From assembly GCA_947478785.1 (NCBI GenBank), contig CANJXI010000001.1, forward strand, positions 1-64,000: a stretch of DNA of 64,000 nt. Reading direction: 5' to 3'. The position numbers and the translations under genes are program-made. Positions 20,261-30,456 of the stretch are shown here, piece after piece. Source of the DNA: Caulobacteraceae bacterium (lineage in GTDB: Bacteria > Pseudomonadota > Alphaproteobacteria > Caulobacterales > Caulobacteraceae). Position 1 is the first letter of the stretch. Every line of letters starts with the position of its first letter. Below the pieces are notes generated by a model that was not told where the DNA came from, did no database searches, and saw only the letters and a program-made list of their open reading frames with translations.

Positions 20261-20887
20261 TCAGGAACCACGCTCTTGGGATGACGGGTTGGCGGTGACG
20301 CCGCCCAGGACGAGGTTGCTGATGAACTCCACCAGTTCCTCCATCGTCAGCCGCCCCTTGGGGCTGAACCATCCGACCGACGAGTTGATCATCCGGGTGA
20401 CGATCTGCGTCGCGACATCGGGGTCGAGGTCGGGGCGGAACGCCTGCTTGGCGATCCCGGCGCGGAAGATCCCCTGCCACTCCAGGCGAATCGCCTCCCA
20501 CGCCTCGCGGGCATAGGGATGGCGCCCCTCGTCGCGGAACAGCGCGCGGTCGCTGATGAGGATCTGGTGCTGGGCCCGGTAGGTGGTCGCGTGCGCGCAC
20601 GAGGCGCCGATCAGGGCCCTCAGCACCTGCGCGGGGTCGCCCGGTCCGCGCGCGATCCTGCGGGTCTCACGCAGGATGTCCTCGAGGAACGGCCGCATGA
20701 TCTCGTGCAGCATCTCCTCCTTGGTCGCGAAGTGGTAGTAGAGGCTGCCGGCCAGGAGCCCGCCTTCTTCGGCGATTTCGCGGATAGTCGCCGAGTCGAA
20801 GCCGCGGGCGGCGAAACACCGGGTGGCCGCATCGAGGATGTCGGACCGCTTGATCTCGGTCTTCCGGTGGGCGCCGCGGGATTTCAT
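20261..20887 (-). CDS. TetR/AcrR family transcriptional regulator
   Basis: IKRSDILDAATRCFAARGFDSATIREIAEEGGLLAGSLYYHFATKEEML. Confidence 0.9.
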   Translation of the reverse strand: MKSRGAHRKTEIKRSDILDAATRCFAARGFDSATIREIAEEGGLLAGSLYYHFATKEEMLHEIMRPFLEDILRETRRIARGPGDPAQVLRALIGASCAHATTYRAQHQILISDRALFRDEGRHPYAREAWEAIRLEWQGIFRAGIAKQAFRPDLDPDVATQIVTRMINSSVGWFSPKGRLTMEELVEFISNLVLGGVTANPSSQERGS

Positions 20888-20916
20888 CGAGGCCGTTTCA
20901 TCGCGAGCGCCAAAGG

Positions 20917-22092
20917 TCAGGCGGTGAGGAGAACGGCGCTCAGCGGCAGCGGTCCGGGGCCCCCCGTCGCCAGCGCGACAGAGACATCGGCAAGCTGGTT
21001 CGCCGCGGTGCCTCGGATCTGGCGTGCGCCCTCGACCACGTGGGTGATGCCCAGGATGTAGGCCTCGGAGTGATTTCCCCCATGCGTGTTGACGGGAATC
21101 GAGCCGCCCTTGAGCCGGATCGAACCCTGCTCGACGAACGGCCCGCCTTCGCCGATCGGACAGAACCCGAAATCCTCGAGTTGCATCACCACCAGCGGTG
21201 AGAAGTGGTCGTAGAGCAGGGCGACGTCGACGTCCCTCGGGCCCAGTCCGGCCTTGCCGTAGAGTCGCTCGGCGATCCAGCGGTGGCCCGACGAGGCGAA
21301 CACCGCGTCGGCCGTGTTGCCCCACATGAAGGCGCGCCCCCACTCGCCCGCCCCGCCGTGCACGGCCGCGGCCACCTGCACGGGCTTCTGCGCAAGGTCG
21401 GCGGCCCTCTCCGGCGAGGTCAGAATGATCGCCACCGCGCCGTCGCTTTCCAGGCAGTAGTCCAGTCGGCAGAGGGGGTCGGCCAGCATCCGGGCGGAAA
21501 AATAGTCGTCGAGGGTGATGGGCTGGCGCATCACCGCGCTGGGATTTGTCGAGGCGTTCAGCCGCGACGAGATCGCCACTTCGGCGAAGGCTTCCCGCCG
21601 CGTGCCGTACTCGTGCATGTGCCGCCGCGCGATCAGCGCCGCGAACTGTCCGGGCGCCGTCAGGCCGGGGGCGCGGAAGAACGAGTTGTCCGGCGAAGGC
21701 TGCATGTTGGCGAACGCCGCGCCGAAGCGGGTCTTCGCCTGCTGCAGCGCCTGCACCACCACGACGTACTTGCTGTCGCCATTGACGATCGCCGCCTGCG
21801 CCAGTCCCACCGCGCCCGCCGATCCGCCGCCGCCGCCCGTCACGCCGGCCGAGAAGCCGATCTCCTTGATGCCGAGCGATTCCATGACGCGGCCGGTATC
21901 GACGCCGTCGGCGCTGTAGGCGCCCGCCGCGAAATAGGCGAAGCCGTCGATCGCCTGGACCGGCAGGCCGGCGTCCTTCGCCGCGAGCACGATGGCCTCG
22001 CAAGCCATTTCATGGAGCGTCCGGGGCCAGGACTGTCCCCGGGCATAGTAGGTCGTGGTTCCGATTCCCACGATGGCCGATCGGGCGGTCAT
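20917..22092 (-). CDS. thiolase-like (SCP-x/Ltp-type) protein without the usual catalytic Cys
   Basis: Thiolase-fold signatures (RHMHEYGTRREAFAEVA, YDHFSPLVVMQLEDFGFC, NTHGGNHSEAY) but SAGVTGGGGGSAG at the Cys position. Confidence 0.85.
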   Translation of the reverse strand: MTARSAIVGIGTTTYYARGQSWPRTLHEMACEAIVLAAKDAGLPVQAIDGFAYFAAGAYSADGVDTGRVMESLGIKEIGFSAGVTGGGGGSAGAVGLAQAAIVNGDSKYVVVVQALQQAKTRFGAAFANMQPSPDNSFFRAPGLTAPGQFAALIARRHMHEYGTRREAFAEVAISSRLNASTNPSAVMRQPITLDDYFSARMLADPLCRLDYCLESDGAVAIILTSPERAADLAQKPVQVAAAVHGGAGEWGRAFMWGNTADAVFASSGHRWIAERLYGKAGLGPRDVDVALLYDHFSPLVVMQLEDFGFCPIGEGGPFVEQGSIRLKGGSIPVNTHGGNHSEAYILGITHVVEGARQIRGTAANQLADVSVALATGGPGPLPLSAVLLTA

Positions 22093-22550
22093 CCGACGCT
22101 CCCGGCCTGGGCCGACGCGTCGCGCGCCGGCGCCGTCGGACGGAACAGCGGGGCGGTTGAATCACCTGTCGGCCCCATCAGTTCGAGTTCCATTCCGACC
22201 TGCAGATCCTCCGGCGAACAGCCGACGATGTTCGCGAACAGGCGGACGCCGCCGGCCTCGAGCGGCGTCACCAGCGCCGGCACATAGACCGGGCTATCGG
22301 GATCGCGCGGCGCGATCGGGCTGATTGTGTAGGTGTAGAGACGCGCCCGCCCGGACAGCGGGCGCCAAGACGATTGCGTCGAGGTGCAGTGCGGGCAGTA
22401 GGGACTGGGCGGCATCCGGAATTTTCCGCACGACGCGCAGGTCTGCAGGGACAGGACGCCCTGGTTCAGCGCGCTCCAGAACGGCGACGTCAGCTCGTCC
22501 GCCGCGATGTCCGCCGGCGGAGAGAACGGCTCCACAGTCTTCGCGCCCAA
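22089..22550 (-). CDS. Zn-ribbon/OB-fold (DUF35) protein, partner of the thiolase-like protein
   Basis: CASCGKFRMPPSPYCPHC then GRARLYTYTI; overlaps the thiolase-like start. Confidence 0.88.
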   Translation of the reverse strand: MGAKTVEPFSPPADIAADELTSPFWSALNQGVLSLQTCASCGKFRMPPSPYCPHCTSTQSSWRPLSGRARLYTYTISPIAPRDPDSPVYVPALVTPLEAGGVRLFANIVGCSPEDLQVGMELELMGPTGDSTAPLFRPTAPARDASAQAGSVG

Positions 22551-22621
22551 GTCGCTCCTCCCGATGCCCCAAAGGCCTCGGGGCGGGCCCCGATAGTCGA
22601 CGATGGCACGCCGCCGATTAT

Positions 22622-22641
22622 TAAGTCAATCAACTGACTTA
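22622..22641. promoter_or_regulatory. candidate TetR operator, palindrome TAAGTCA-N6-TGACTTA
   Basis: TAAGTCAATCAACTGACTTA in the divergent region between the DUF35/thiolase-like/TetR operon and the Rieske gene. Confidence 0.65.
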
Positions 22642-22698
22642 GGCGCTTGGAGCGAGCCGTTTCCGCCGTTAGGTTGGCCGGCGCGGAGGAAGAAAATC

Positions 22699-23940
22699 AT
22701 GATCACCCGTGAAGACAACGACCGCCTCACGCGGGTTGAGGGCGACGCTCCGCTGGGCCGGATGCTGGGCGAGAATTACTGGATTCCGTTCGCCCGCTGC
22801 GAGGGCCTGGAGGCCGGAGCCCCGCCTCAACGCATCCGCCTGCTGGGCAAGAGCCTGGTGGCTTTCCGCGGCGAGGACGGGCGGGTCGGCATCGTCGACG
22901 AACATTGCCCGCACCGGCGCGTCTCGCTGTCGTTGGCGCGGGTCGAGGGATGTTCCCTGCGCTGCATCTATCATGGCTGGCGCATCGACGCCTCCGGCGC
23001 GGTGGTGGAGGTGCCGTCCGAGGGCGAACGCTCCGCTGGGTTCGCGGCCCGGGTCAGGACGAACCGCTATCAGGCGCGCGAGGCCGGCGGCCTGGTCTGG
23101 GCCTTCCTCGGCCAGGGCGAGGCGCCCGTGCTGCCGGCCCTGCCGTTCATGAGCGTGCCCGCCGAGAGCCGCTGGTGGAGCCGGATGATCGTCAAGTGCA
23201 ACTGGCTGCAGGGCTTCGAAGGCGCCCTGGATTCGGTGCACCTCAACTGGCTGCACCAGGGATGGAACGATCCGGACCGCACGAAGGGCCACGAGGCGCT
23301 GCGCATCGCCTCGCCGCGCTATGAGATCGATGTGACGGACTACGGGCTGCGGACCGCCGCCATCCGCGACCTCGGCGCCGACGGCGTCCACTTCCGCGTG
23401 GCCGAGTTCGTGGCGCCCTTCTACGCCCTGTCCGCCAGCCGCCAGCCGGCCGTTCCCACCGACTGCTCGGTGTTCATCAGTGTGCCGATGGACGACGAGA
23501 ACCACATGCTGTTCTTCGGCTTCTGGGACGAGGTCGGCCCGCTCCAGGACGTCTCCGCGTTCTTCTCCGAAGACCTGAACCGTGACGACATGTTCTCCGA
23601 CGCGGACACCACGCTGCCGGGCTGGGGCCAGGACCGCGGCGCCATGTCCCAAGGCCATTTCAGCGGCTTCACCAAAAGCGTCCTCCACGAGGACCTCGGC
23701 GTGCAGATGAGCATGGGCCCGATCGTCGACCGCTCGCTCGAGCACGTCTGCGGCACCGACCTGGCGATCGTCCAGACCCGGCGCTACCTGCTCGACATGA
23801 TCCGGGACTTCGAGGCCGGCCGGCCCGTCGATCGCGGCCTGGACGCCTACCGGGCCAGGCGCGCCGTGCCGTTCAGTTGCGTCGCCACGCCCGGCGTCGA
23901 CTGGCGGCAGGACGGCATGCGCAAGCCCGTCGCGGCGTGA
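22699..23940 (+). CDS. Rieske [2Fe-2S] aromatic ring-hydroxylating oxygenase alpha subunit-like
   Basis: CPHRRVSLSLARVEGCSLRCIYHGW; DSVHLNWLHQGW; start MITREDNDRLTRVEG. Confidence 0.88.
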   Translation: MITREDNDRLTRVEGDAPLGRMLGENYWIPFARCEGLEAGAPPQRIRLLGKSLVAFRGEDGRVGIVDEHCPHRRVSLSLARVEGCSLRCIYHGWRIDASGAVVEVPSEGERSAGFAARVRTNRYQAREAGGLVWAFLGQGEAPVLPALPFMSVPAESRWWSRMIVKCNWLQGFEGALDSVHLNWLHQGWNDPDRTKGHEALRIASPRYEIDVTDYGLRTAAIRDLGADGVHFRVAEFVAPFYALSASRQPAVPTDCSVFISVPMDDENHMLFFGFWDEVGPLQDVSAFFSEDLNRDDMFSDADTTLPGWGQDRGAMSQGHFSGFTKSVLHEDLGVQMSMGPIVDRSLEHVCGTDLAIVQTRRYLLDMIRDFEAGRPVDRGLDAYRARRAVPFSCVATPGVDWRQDGMRKPVAA

Positions 23941-24812
23941 CGGACGCGCCGCCGTCGCGGCAGATCGATCTGCCCGACCGCGGCGGGGCCATGTCGATCC
24001 TGGACATGGGCCGCGAGGACCGGCCCGTCGATATTGTGTTCTCGCACGCCACCGGGTTCAACGCCCGGTCATACCGCACCGTGCTGGCGCCGCTGGCGGC
24101 CGAATTCCACATCGTCGCGATCGACATCCGCGGCCATGGCGCGTCCACCCTGCCGACCGATCAGGCCGTCTGGCCGGGGTGGGACGGACTGGCCCAGGAC
24201 CTCGTGGCGTTTCTGGCCCGGGTCGCGGACGGTCCGGTCGTGCTCGCCGGGCACTCGCTGGGCGCGACGACGAGCCTCCTGGCGGCGGGCCTTGCGCCGC
24301 AGGCGGTGCGGGGGCTGGCGCTCTTCGAACCCGTGCTGCCCGATGATGTCGGCGCGGCGCACCAGATGAGCGAGTCGGCCGTCAAGGCCGCGCTGCGCCG
24401 CCGAAGTACATTCGAGAACCGGTCGGCCGCGCTGGAGGCCTATCGGGGGCGCGGCGTTCTGGCCGCCCTGTCGGAGGCCCAGTTGCAGGACTACGTGGCC
24501 GCGGGCTTCCACGATACGGCGGGGGGCGAGGTCACCCTGGCCTGCCCGCCCGAAGTGGAAGCGCTGATCTACGCGCGCCAGGACTACGATCCGTGGGCGG
24601 CGCTCGACAAGGTCCGCTGCCCCGTCCAGCTGGTGGCGTCGGAAGAGGGGTCGGGCGTCGGCGGCAGGGCGCGCGCCGAGGCCGGTCGCCTGGGCGTCCG
24701 ATTGCAGGTCGTGCCGGAGAGTGGTCACATGCTGCCCCTGCAGTGTCCCGAAACCGTGCGGGCCGTTCTGCGCGACCTGGCCCGCGAAACCGCCCACGCC
24801 GTGCAAGGCTGA
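23937..24812 (+). CDS. alpha/beta hydrolase
   Basis: Nucleophile elbow VLAGHSLGATTS; probable GTG start overlapping the Rieske stop. Confidence 0.85.
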   Translation: MTDAPPSRQIDLPDRGGAMSILDMGREDRPVDIVFSHATGFNARSYRTVLAPLAAEFHIVAIDIRGHGASTLPTDQAVWPGWDGLAQDLVAFLARVADGPVVLAGHSLGATTSLLAAGLAPQAVRGLALFEPVLPDDVGAAHQMSESAVKAALRRRSTFENRSAALEAYRGRGVLAALSEAQLQDYVAAGFHDTAGGEVTLACPPEVEALIYARQDYDPWAALDKVRCPVQLVASEEGSGVGGRARAEAGRLGVRLQVVPESGHMLPLQCPETVRAVLRDLARETAHAVQG

Positions 24813-24859
24813 TCCCCCTTAGGGTGGGACGGGACGCTCGAAGGTTTCCGCACGGAAAT

Positions 24860-24888
24860 AGGGCGGAGCCCTGGGTGAGCTCCGCCCT
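24860..24888. terminator. bidirectional terminator hairpin between convergent genes
   Basis: AGGGCGGAGC-N9-GCTCCGCCCT, 10 bp perfect arms. Confidence 0.7.
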
Positions 24889-24908
24889 TCATCCTCACGG
24901 CATTGGCG

Positions 24909-26336
24909 TCAGTGGTGGATGGCCTCGCCCAGCGAGGCCATGTCGAGGCCTTCGATCTCCTCGTCCTCGCTGACGCGCAGGCCAGTCGTGAACTTGCAGA
25001 TCATCAGGATGATGAAGCCGCCCACCCCGGACCAGACGATGGTCGCCAGGACGCCGATCGCCTGCTTGCCGATGCTGGCGCCCGCGGCCAGCGGGTTCAC
25101 CGACGGATCGGCCAGCACGCCGACCAGCAAGGCGCCGAGAATGCCGCCGATGCAGTGGACGCCGAACACGTCCAGGCTGTCGTCGTAGCCGAGCGCCTTC
25201 TTGAGGGCCGTCGCGCTGAAGTAGCAGACCAGGCCCGCGGCGATGCCGAGGATGATGGCGCCGGTGGGGTTGATGAAGCCGCAGGCCGGGGTGATGGCGA
25301 CGAGGCCGGCGATGGCGCCCGAGGCCAGGCCCAGCAGGCTCGGCTTCTTGCGCTGGACCCATTCGACCGCCATCCACGCCACGGCCGCGGTGCCGGTGGC
25401 GATCTGGGTGTTGGCCATCGCCAGGCCCGCCATGTTGCCGGCGCCCAGCGCCGATCCGGCGTTGAACCCGAACCAGCCAACCCACAGCAGGGCCGCGCCG
25501 ATGGAGGTGTAGAGCACGTTGTGCGGGGCCATGTTGTCATGGCCGAACCCGATGCGCTTGCCGAGCACCAGGGCGCAGACGATGCCGGAGATCCCCGCGT
25601 TGATGTGCACGACGGTGCCGCCGGCGAAGTCGAGGACCCCCAGGCCGCCGAGGATGCCGCCGCCCCAGACCATGTGGGCGATCGGCGCGTAGATGAACAG
25701 CAGCCAGAGGCTCATGTAGAGCAGAATGGCGGAGAATTTCATCCGCTCGGCGAACGCCCCGATGATCAGCGCTGGCGTGATGATGGCGAAGGTCATCTGG
25801 AAGGACATGAACACATATTCGGGGATCGTGCCGGCCAGGCTGCTGGGCGCATCCACCTTGACGGCGTGCAGCATGACGTTGCTGAACCCGCCTATGAACT
25901 TATTCAGGGTCACGTCCGGATTGGTCGAGAAGGCTATGGTGTAGCCGGCGATGGTCCAGAGCAGGGTGACGATGCCGGTGATCGCGAAGACCTGGCCCAT
26001 CACGGTGATCACGTTCTTGCTGCGCACCATGCCGCCGTAGAAGAGGCCCAGGCCCGGCACCATCATCATCAGCACCAGCGCCATGGAGGTCAGCATCCAG
26101 GCCGTGTCGCCGGTGTCGGGCTTCCACGGCGCGGCCGCGGCCGGGGCGGGCGCGGGCGCGGCGGCCTCGGCGGCCGGCGGGGCTGCCGGCGCGGCCGTCG
26201 TTTCCGTGGCCGGAGCGGCGGCCGCGGGCGCCGCGGCGGGCGCGGTGTCCTGGGCCAAGGCCGGGGTCATCGAGGACCCCACGATCATCACCGCGAGTGC
26301 AAGGCCCGCGATCGGTTTCCAATCTGACTTAAACAT
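24909..26336 (-). CDS. amt: ammonium transporter (Amt family)
   Basis: MVPGLGLFYGGMVRSKN, DFAGGTVVHINAGISG, GYDDSLDVFGVHCIGG. Confidence 0.95.
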   Translation of the reverse strand: MFKSDWKPIAGLALAVMIVGSSMTPALAQDTAPAAAPAAAAPATETTAAPAAPPAAEAAAPAPAPAAAAPWKPDTGDTAWMLTSMALVLMMMVPGLGLFYGGMVRSKNVITVMGQVFAITGIVTLLWTIAGYTIAFSTNPDVTLNKFIGGFSNVMLHAVKVDAPSSLAGTIPEYVFMSFQMTFAIITPALIIGAFAERMKFSAILLYMSLWLLFIYAPIAHMVWGGGILGGLGVLDFAGGTVVHINAGISGIVCALVLGKRIGFGHDNMAPHNVLYTSIGAALLWVGWFGFNAGSALGAGNMAGLAMANTQIATGTAAVAWMAVEWVQRKKPSLLGLASGAIAGLVAITPACGFINPTGAIILGIAAGLVCYFSATALKKALGYDDSLDVFGVHCIGGILGALLVGVLADPSVNPLAAGASIGKQAIGVLATIVWSGVGGFIILMICKFTTGLRVSEDEEIEGLDMASLGEAIHH

Positions 26337-26361
26337 TCTGCTGTTCCCCTGGATGACGCCG

Positions 26362-26895
<534 letters not shown>

Positions 26896-26906
26896 CTAGT
26901 TATCGT

Positions 26907-27506
26907 TCAACTCGCGCGATCGGCCTGGAGCGACAGCCCATATTCCGCGGCGGCGACCTCCAGCCAGTGGGCGAAGGCGGCCGTGAAACTGCGCGGAATC
27001 GCCAGTTCGAATTCGGCGGCGTCGATCCGCGCGAGGGTGACGGAGACCTGCGCCAGCATGGTGCTGGCCGCCGCGCCCGTCGGGAACACGCTTGGGTGCA
27101 GGTCCACAAAGCATCCCTTGGCGAGCAGGTCGGCGGCGCGCGGGCCGCCGAGGCGCGCGATGGCGCGGCCGCCCGACTGGTCGACGACGCTCGCCACCCC
27201 GGCCAGCGCGGCGTCCAGGCGCGCCGGCCATGCGGCGTCGATGTCATGGGGCGCGACCGCCAGCAATGCGCCGGGCCCGACGCCTGTGAAGGCGATATCC
27301 GCGCCGGCCACGCGCCGTGGACCGGCCGGCGCCGCCAGGCCGCACAGGGCGCGGATGCGCTCGGTCACGGCGGGGCCGGCGTCCTTGCGGGCCAGCACGC
27401 TGGTCGCCGAGGCGGTGGGCATGGGCCGCAACCAGACGCCGCCCGCGCCGGGGTCCCCGCCCTCGATCAGGCCGTGAAACGCCGAGCGCGGGACGAGGCT
27501 AGACAT
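26907..27506 (-). CDS. mgdD: sarcosine oxidase gamma-like subunit; probable N-methylglutamate dehydrogenase subunit
   Basis: LHPSVFPTGAAASTMLAQVSVTLARI typical of SoxG; last of a soxBDAG-like set; symbol assigned by gene order. Confidence 0.75.
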   Translation of the reverse strand: MSSLVPRSAFHGLIEGGDPGAGGVWLRPMPTASATSVLARKDAGPAVTERIRALCGLAAPAGPRRVAGADIAFTGVGPGALLAVAPHDIDAAWPARLDAALAGVASVVDQSGGRAIARLGGPRAADLLAKGCFVDLHPSVFPTGAAASTMLAQVSVTLARIDAAEFELAIPRSFTAAFAHWLEVAAAEYGLSLQADRAS

Positions 27507-30456
27507 GCAGCCGGACCCCTTCCGGATCGAGGAAGACCGGATGGCGGACCTCCACCTCGACGTCGCCGCCGCGAATGGGGTCGTAGGCGCGGATGCGCTC
27601 GCCGATCCGCTGGTCGCCGCCGACCAGCAGGCCGAGCCCGATCCAGCGTTCCAGGCTGGGCGAGAAGGCGGTCGAGGTCAGATGGCCTTCGTCGTTCGCG
27701 GCGCTGGCTTCGGCGCCGAGGCGGAGGAAATGGGCGCCGCCGCGCAGCCGTTGCGTCGCATCCAGCGGCGTCACGCCGACGAGGATGGGCCGCTGGGGAT
27801 CGGCCAGCCCCGGCCGGCCGGCCATCGCCTTGCCGATGCAGGCCTTCTTGCGCGACATCATGCGGCCGAGGCCCAGGTCCCGCGCGGTGGTCTGGCCGTT
27901 CAACTCGCCACCGCCGACATGGCCCTTCTCGATGCGCATGACGCCCAGCGCCTCGGTTCCATAGGGCTGAACGCCGAAGTCCGCGCCGGCCGCCATCAGG
28001 GCGCGGATCAGGCTGTCGCCGAACGAGGCCGGCACGGCGATCTCGAAGGCCAGTTCGCCGGAGAACGAGAGGCGAAAAAGCCGCGCGGCGACGCCGTCCA
28101 GCCTGAACGCGACGGCGCCCATGTAGGGGAAGGCCTCGGCGGACAGGTCGGCCGCCCCGCCGACCAGGGCCTGCAGCAGCGCGCGGGATTTCGGCCCGGC
28201 GACGGCGAACTGCGCCCACTGTTCGGTGACCGAGACCATCTGCAGGTCGAGGTCGGGCCACAGCGCCTGATGGCAGTACTCGAGGTGCTGCATCACCCGG
28301 CCGGCGTTGACGGTGGTGGTCGACATCACGAAGTGCTCGGCGCCGAGCCGGGCGGTCGTGCCGTCGTCGAGCACCAGGCCATCCTCGCGCAGCATGACCC
28401 CATAGCGGGCCTTGCCCACCGGCAGCGTCGAGAAGGTGTTGATGTAGACGCGGTCGAGAAAGGCCCCGGCGTCCGGGCCCTGGATATCGATCTTGCCCAG
28501 CGTCGAGACGTCGCAGACGCCGACCCCGGTCCGGACCGCCGTCACCTCGCGCCGCACCGTCTCCAGCCAGTCCGTCTCCCCCGGCCGGCGGAACCACTGG
28601 GCGCGCTTCCACTGGCCGGCGTCGACGAGGGACGCCCCCTGCTCGCGCGCCCAGTCGTGACTCGGGGTCGGTCGGGCCGGCCGGAAGTGGACACCGCGGT
28701 GGTGGCCGGCGAAGGCGGCGATGGCGACGGGCAGGTGCGGCGGCCGCGCCAGCGTCGTGCCGGCCTCGGGTATTGATCGTCCGGTCAGCTCGGCGATCAG
28801 GGCGTGGCCGTTGAGGTTCGAGGTCTTGCCCTGGTCGGTGGCCATGCCGAGCGTCGTGTAGCGCTTCAGATGCTCCACCGTCCGGAAGCCTTCCCGGGCG
28901 GCGAGTTCGATGTCCTTGTCGGTGACGTCGTGCTGCAGGTCGACGAAGGCCTTGCCGCGCGAGCCGGCGACGCGCCAGAGCGGCGAGACGCTGGCGGCCT
29001 CGTCGTCCGCCTTGAAGACCGGCGGCCGGGCCTTGAAGCCGAGATCGATGACCGCCTCCGCTCCGGCTCGCCCCCCGGCCGCCAGGCAGGCCGCCAGGGT
29101 CATCTGGCCGGCCGCCGCGCCCGCGACGCTCATGCCGGGCGGCGGTTCGCCGGGGATGAAGGTGGCGAGCGCCTCCGACCACACCGCCCGCCCACCCAGG
29201 TGCGAGCTCAGCGCCACCTGCGGATTCCAGCCGCCGGATATCGCCAGCAGGTCGACGCCGAAGGCGCTGTCGCCCGCGATGACCTGCCGGAGCCTGCCCA
29301 GGCCCCGCGTCTCGGTCACCTGCCCGCCAAGCACGATCTGGGCGCCGCCTCGGCGGGCGGCCTCGGCCAACGCGGGCGGGGCGGCGTGGCGCGCCTCGAT
29401 CACCACCGCGACCTCCACGCCCGCCGCCTGCAGGTCAAGGGCCGTCCGCCAGCCGTCGTCGGTCGTCGTGAAGACCGCCGCGCGCCGGCCTGGCGCGGCG
29501 GCGTGGCGGTTCAGATAGGTGCGCACCGAGGCGGCCATCATGACGCCCGGCCGATCGTTGCCGCCGAACACCAGGGGCCGTTCGACCGCGCCGGCGGCCA
29601 GGACCACGCGGCGCGCGGCGATCTTCCAGAGGCGCTGGCGGGGCAGTCCGGGCTCGGGCCGGGGCAGGTGGTCGGTCACGCGCTCCACCGCGCCATAGGT
29701 CCCGCCGTCGTAGGCGCCGAAGACCTGGGTGCGGCGCAGGATGCGGACCTCGGGCAGGGCGGCGAGCTCGGCCTCGATAGCGCCCACCCAGTCGGGTCCA
29801 GGGCGGCCATCGATCTCCTGGCGTTCCGACAGCAGGCGCCCGCCCAGCCGGAAATCGTCCTCGCACAGGATCACCCGCGCCCCCGCCCGCCCGGCCGCCA
29901 GGGCCGCGGCCAGCCCGGCCGGTCCAGAGCCGATCACCAGCAGGTCGCAGAAGGCGTGGGACTTGTCGTAGGGGTCCGGGTCGGGCGCGCCGGAGGCGCG
30001 GCCAAGGCCGGCCGCGCGCCGGATCACCGGCTCGTAGAGGCGCTCCCACAGGGCCGCGGGCCACATGAAGGTCTTGTAGTAGAAGCCGGCGACGAACAGC
30101 GGCGCCAAGAGGCCGTTGACCGCCATCAGGTCGAACTTCAGCGAGGGCCAGCGGTTCTGGCTGGCGACCCGCAGCCCGGCGAAGAGCTCGGCCGTGGTCG
30201 CCTTGGTGTTGGGCTCACGCCGCGCGCCGCTGCCGAGTTCGACCAGGCCGCTGGGTTCTTCCGGCCCCGCGGTGAAGAGCCCGCGCGGGCGGTGATATTT
30301 GAAGGACCGGCCGACCGTGCGGACCCCGTTGGCGACCAGGGCCGAGGCCAGGGTGTCGCCGGCGAAGCCCCGCAGCGCCCGGCCGTCGAAGGTGAAGTCG
30401 AGCGGCGTCGCGCGATCGATCAGGCCGCCGGTCGCCAGGCGATAGGCGGCGCTCAC
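27499..30456 (-). CDS. mgdC: sarcosine oxidase alpha-like subunit; probable N-methylglutamate dehydrogenase subunit
   Basis: FDGRALRGFAGDTLASALVANGVRTVGRSFKYHRPRG, VIGSGPAGLAAALAAGRAGARV, C-terminal GcvT-like domain; GTG start. Confidence 0.83.
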   Translation of the reverse strand: MSAAYRLATGGLIDRATPLDFTFDGRALRGFAGDTLASALVANGVRTVGRSFKYHRPRGLFTAGPEEPSGLVELGSGARREPNTKATTAELFAGLRVASQNRWPSLKFDLMAVNGLLAPLFVAGFYYKTFMWPAALWERLYEPVIRRAAGLGRASGAPDPDPYDKSHAFCDLLVIGSGPAGLAAALAAGRAGARVILCEDDFRLGGRLLSERQEIDGRPGPDWVGAIEAELAALPEVRILRRTQVFGAYDGGTYGAVERVTDHLPRPEPGLPRQRLWKIAARRVVLAAGAVERPLVFGGNDRPGVMMAASVRTYLNRHAAAPGRRAAVFTTTDDGWRTALDLQAAGVEVAVVIEARHAAPPALAEAARRGGAQIVLGGQVTETRGLGRLRQVIAGDSAFGVDLLAISGGWNPQVALSSHLGGRAVWSEALATFIPGEPPPGMSVAGAAAGQMTLAACLAAGGRAGAEAVIDLGFKARPPVFKADDEAASVSPLWRVAGSRGKAFVDLQHDVTDKDIELAAREGFRTVEHLKRYTTLGMATDQGKTSNLNGHALIAELTGRSIPEAGTTLARPPHLPVAIAAFAGHHRGVHFRPARPTPSHDWAREQGASLVDAGQWKRAQWFRRPGETDWLETVRREVTAVRTGVGVCDVSTLGKIDIQGPDAGAFLDRVYINTFSTLPVGKARYGVMLREDGLVLDDGTTARLGAEHFVMSTTTVNAGRVMQHLEYCHQALWPDLDLQMVSVTEQWAQFAVAGPKSRALLQALVGGAADLSAEAFPYMGAVAFRLDGVAARLFRLSFSGELAFEIAVPASFGDSLIRALMAAGADFGVQPYGTEALGVMRIEKGHVGGGELNGQTTARDLGLGRMMSRKKACIGKAMAGRPGLADPQRPILVGVTPLDATQRLRGGAHFLRLGAEASAANDEGHLTSTAFSPSLERWIGLGLLVGGDQRIGERIRAYDPIRGGDVEVEVRHPVFLDPEGVRLHV

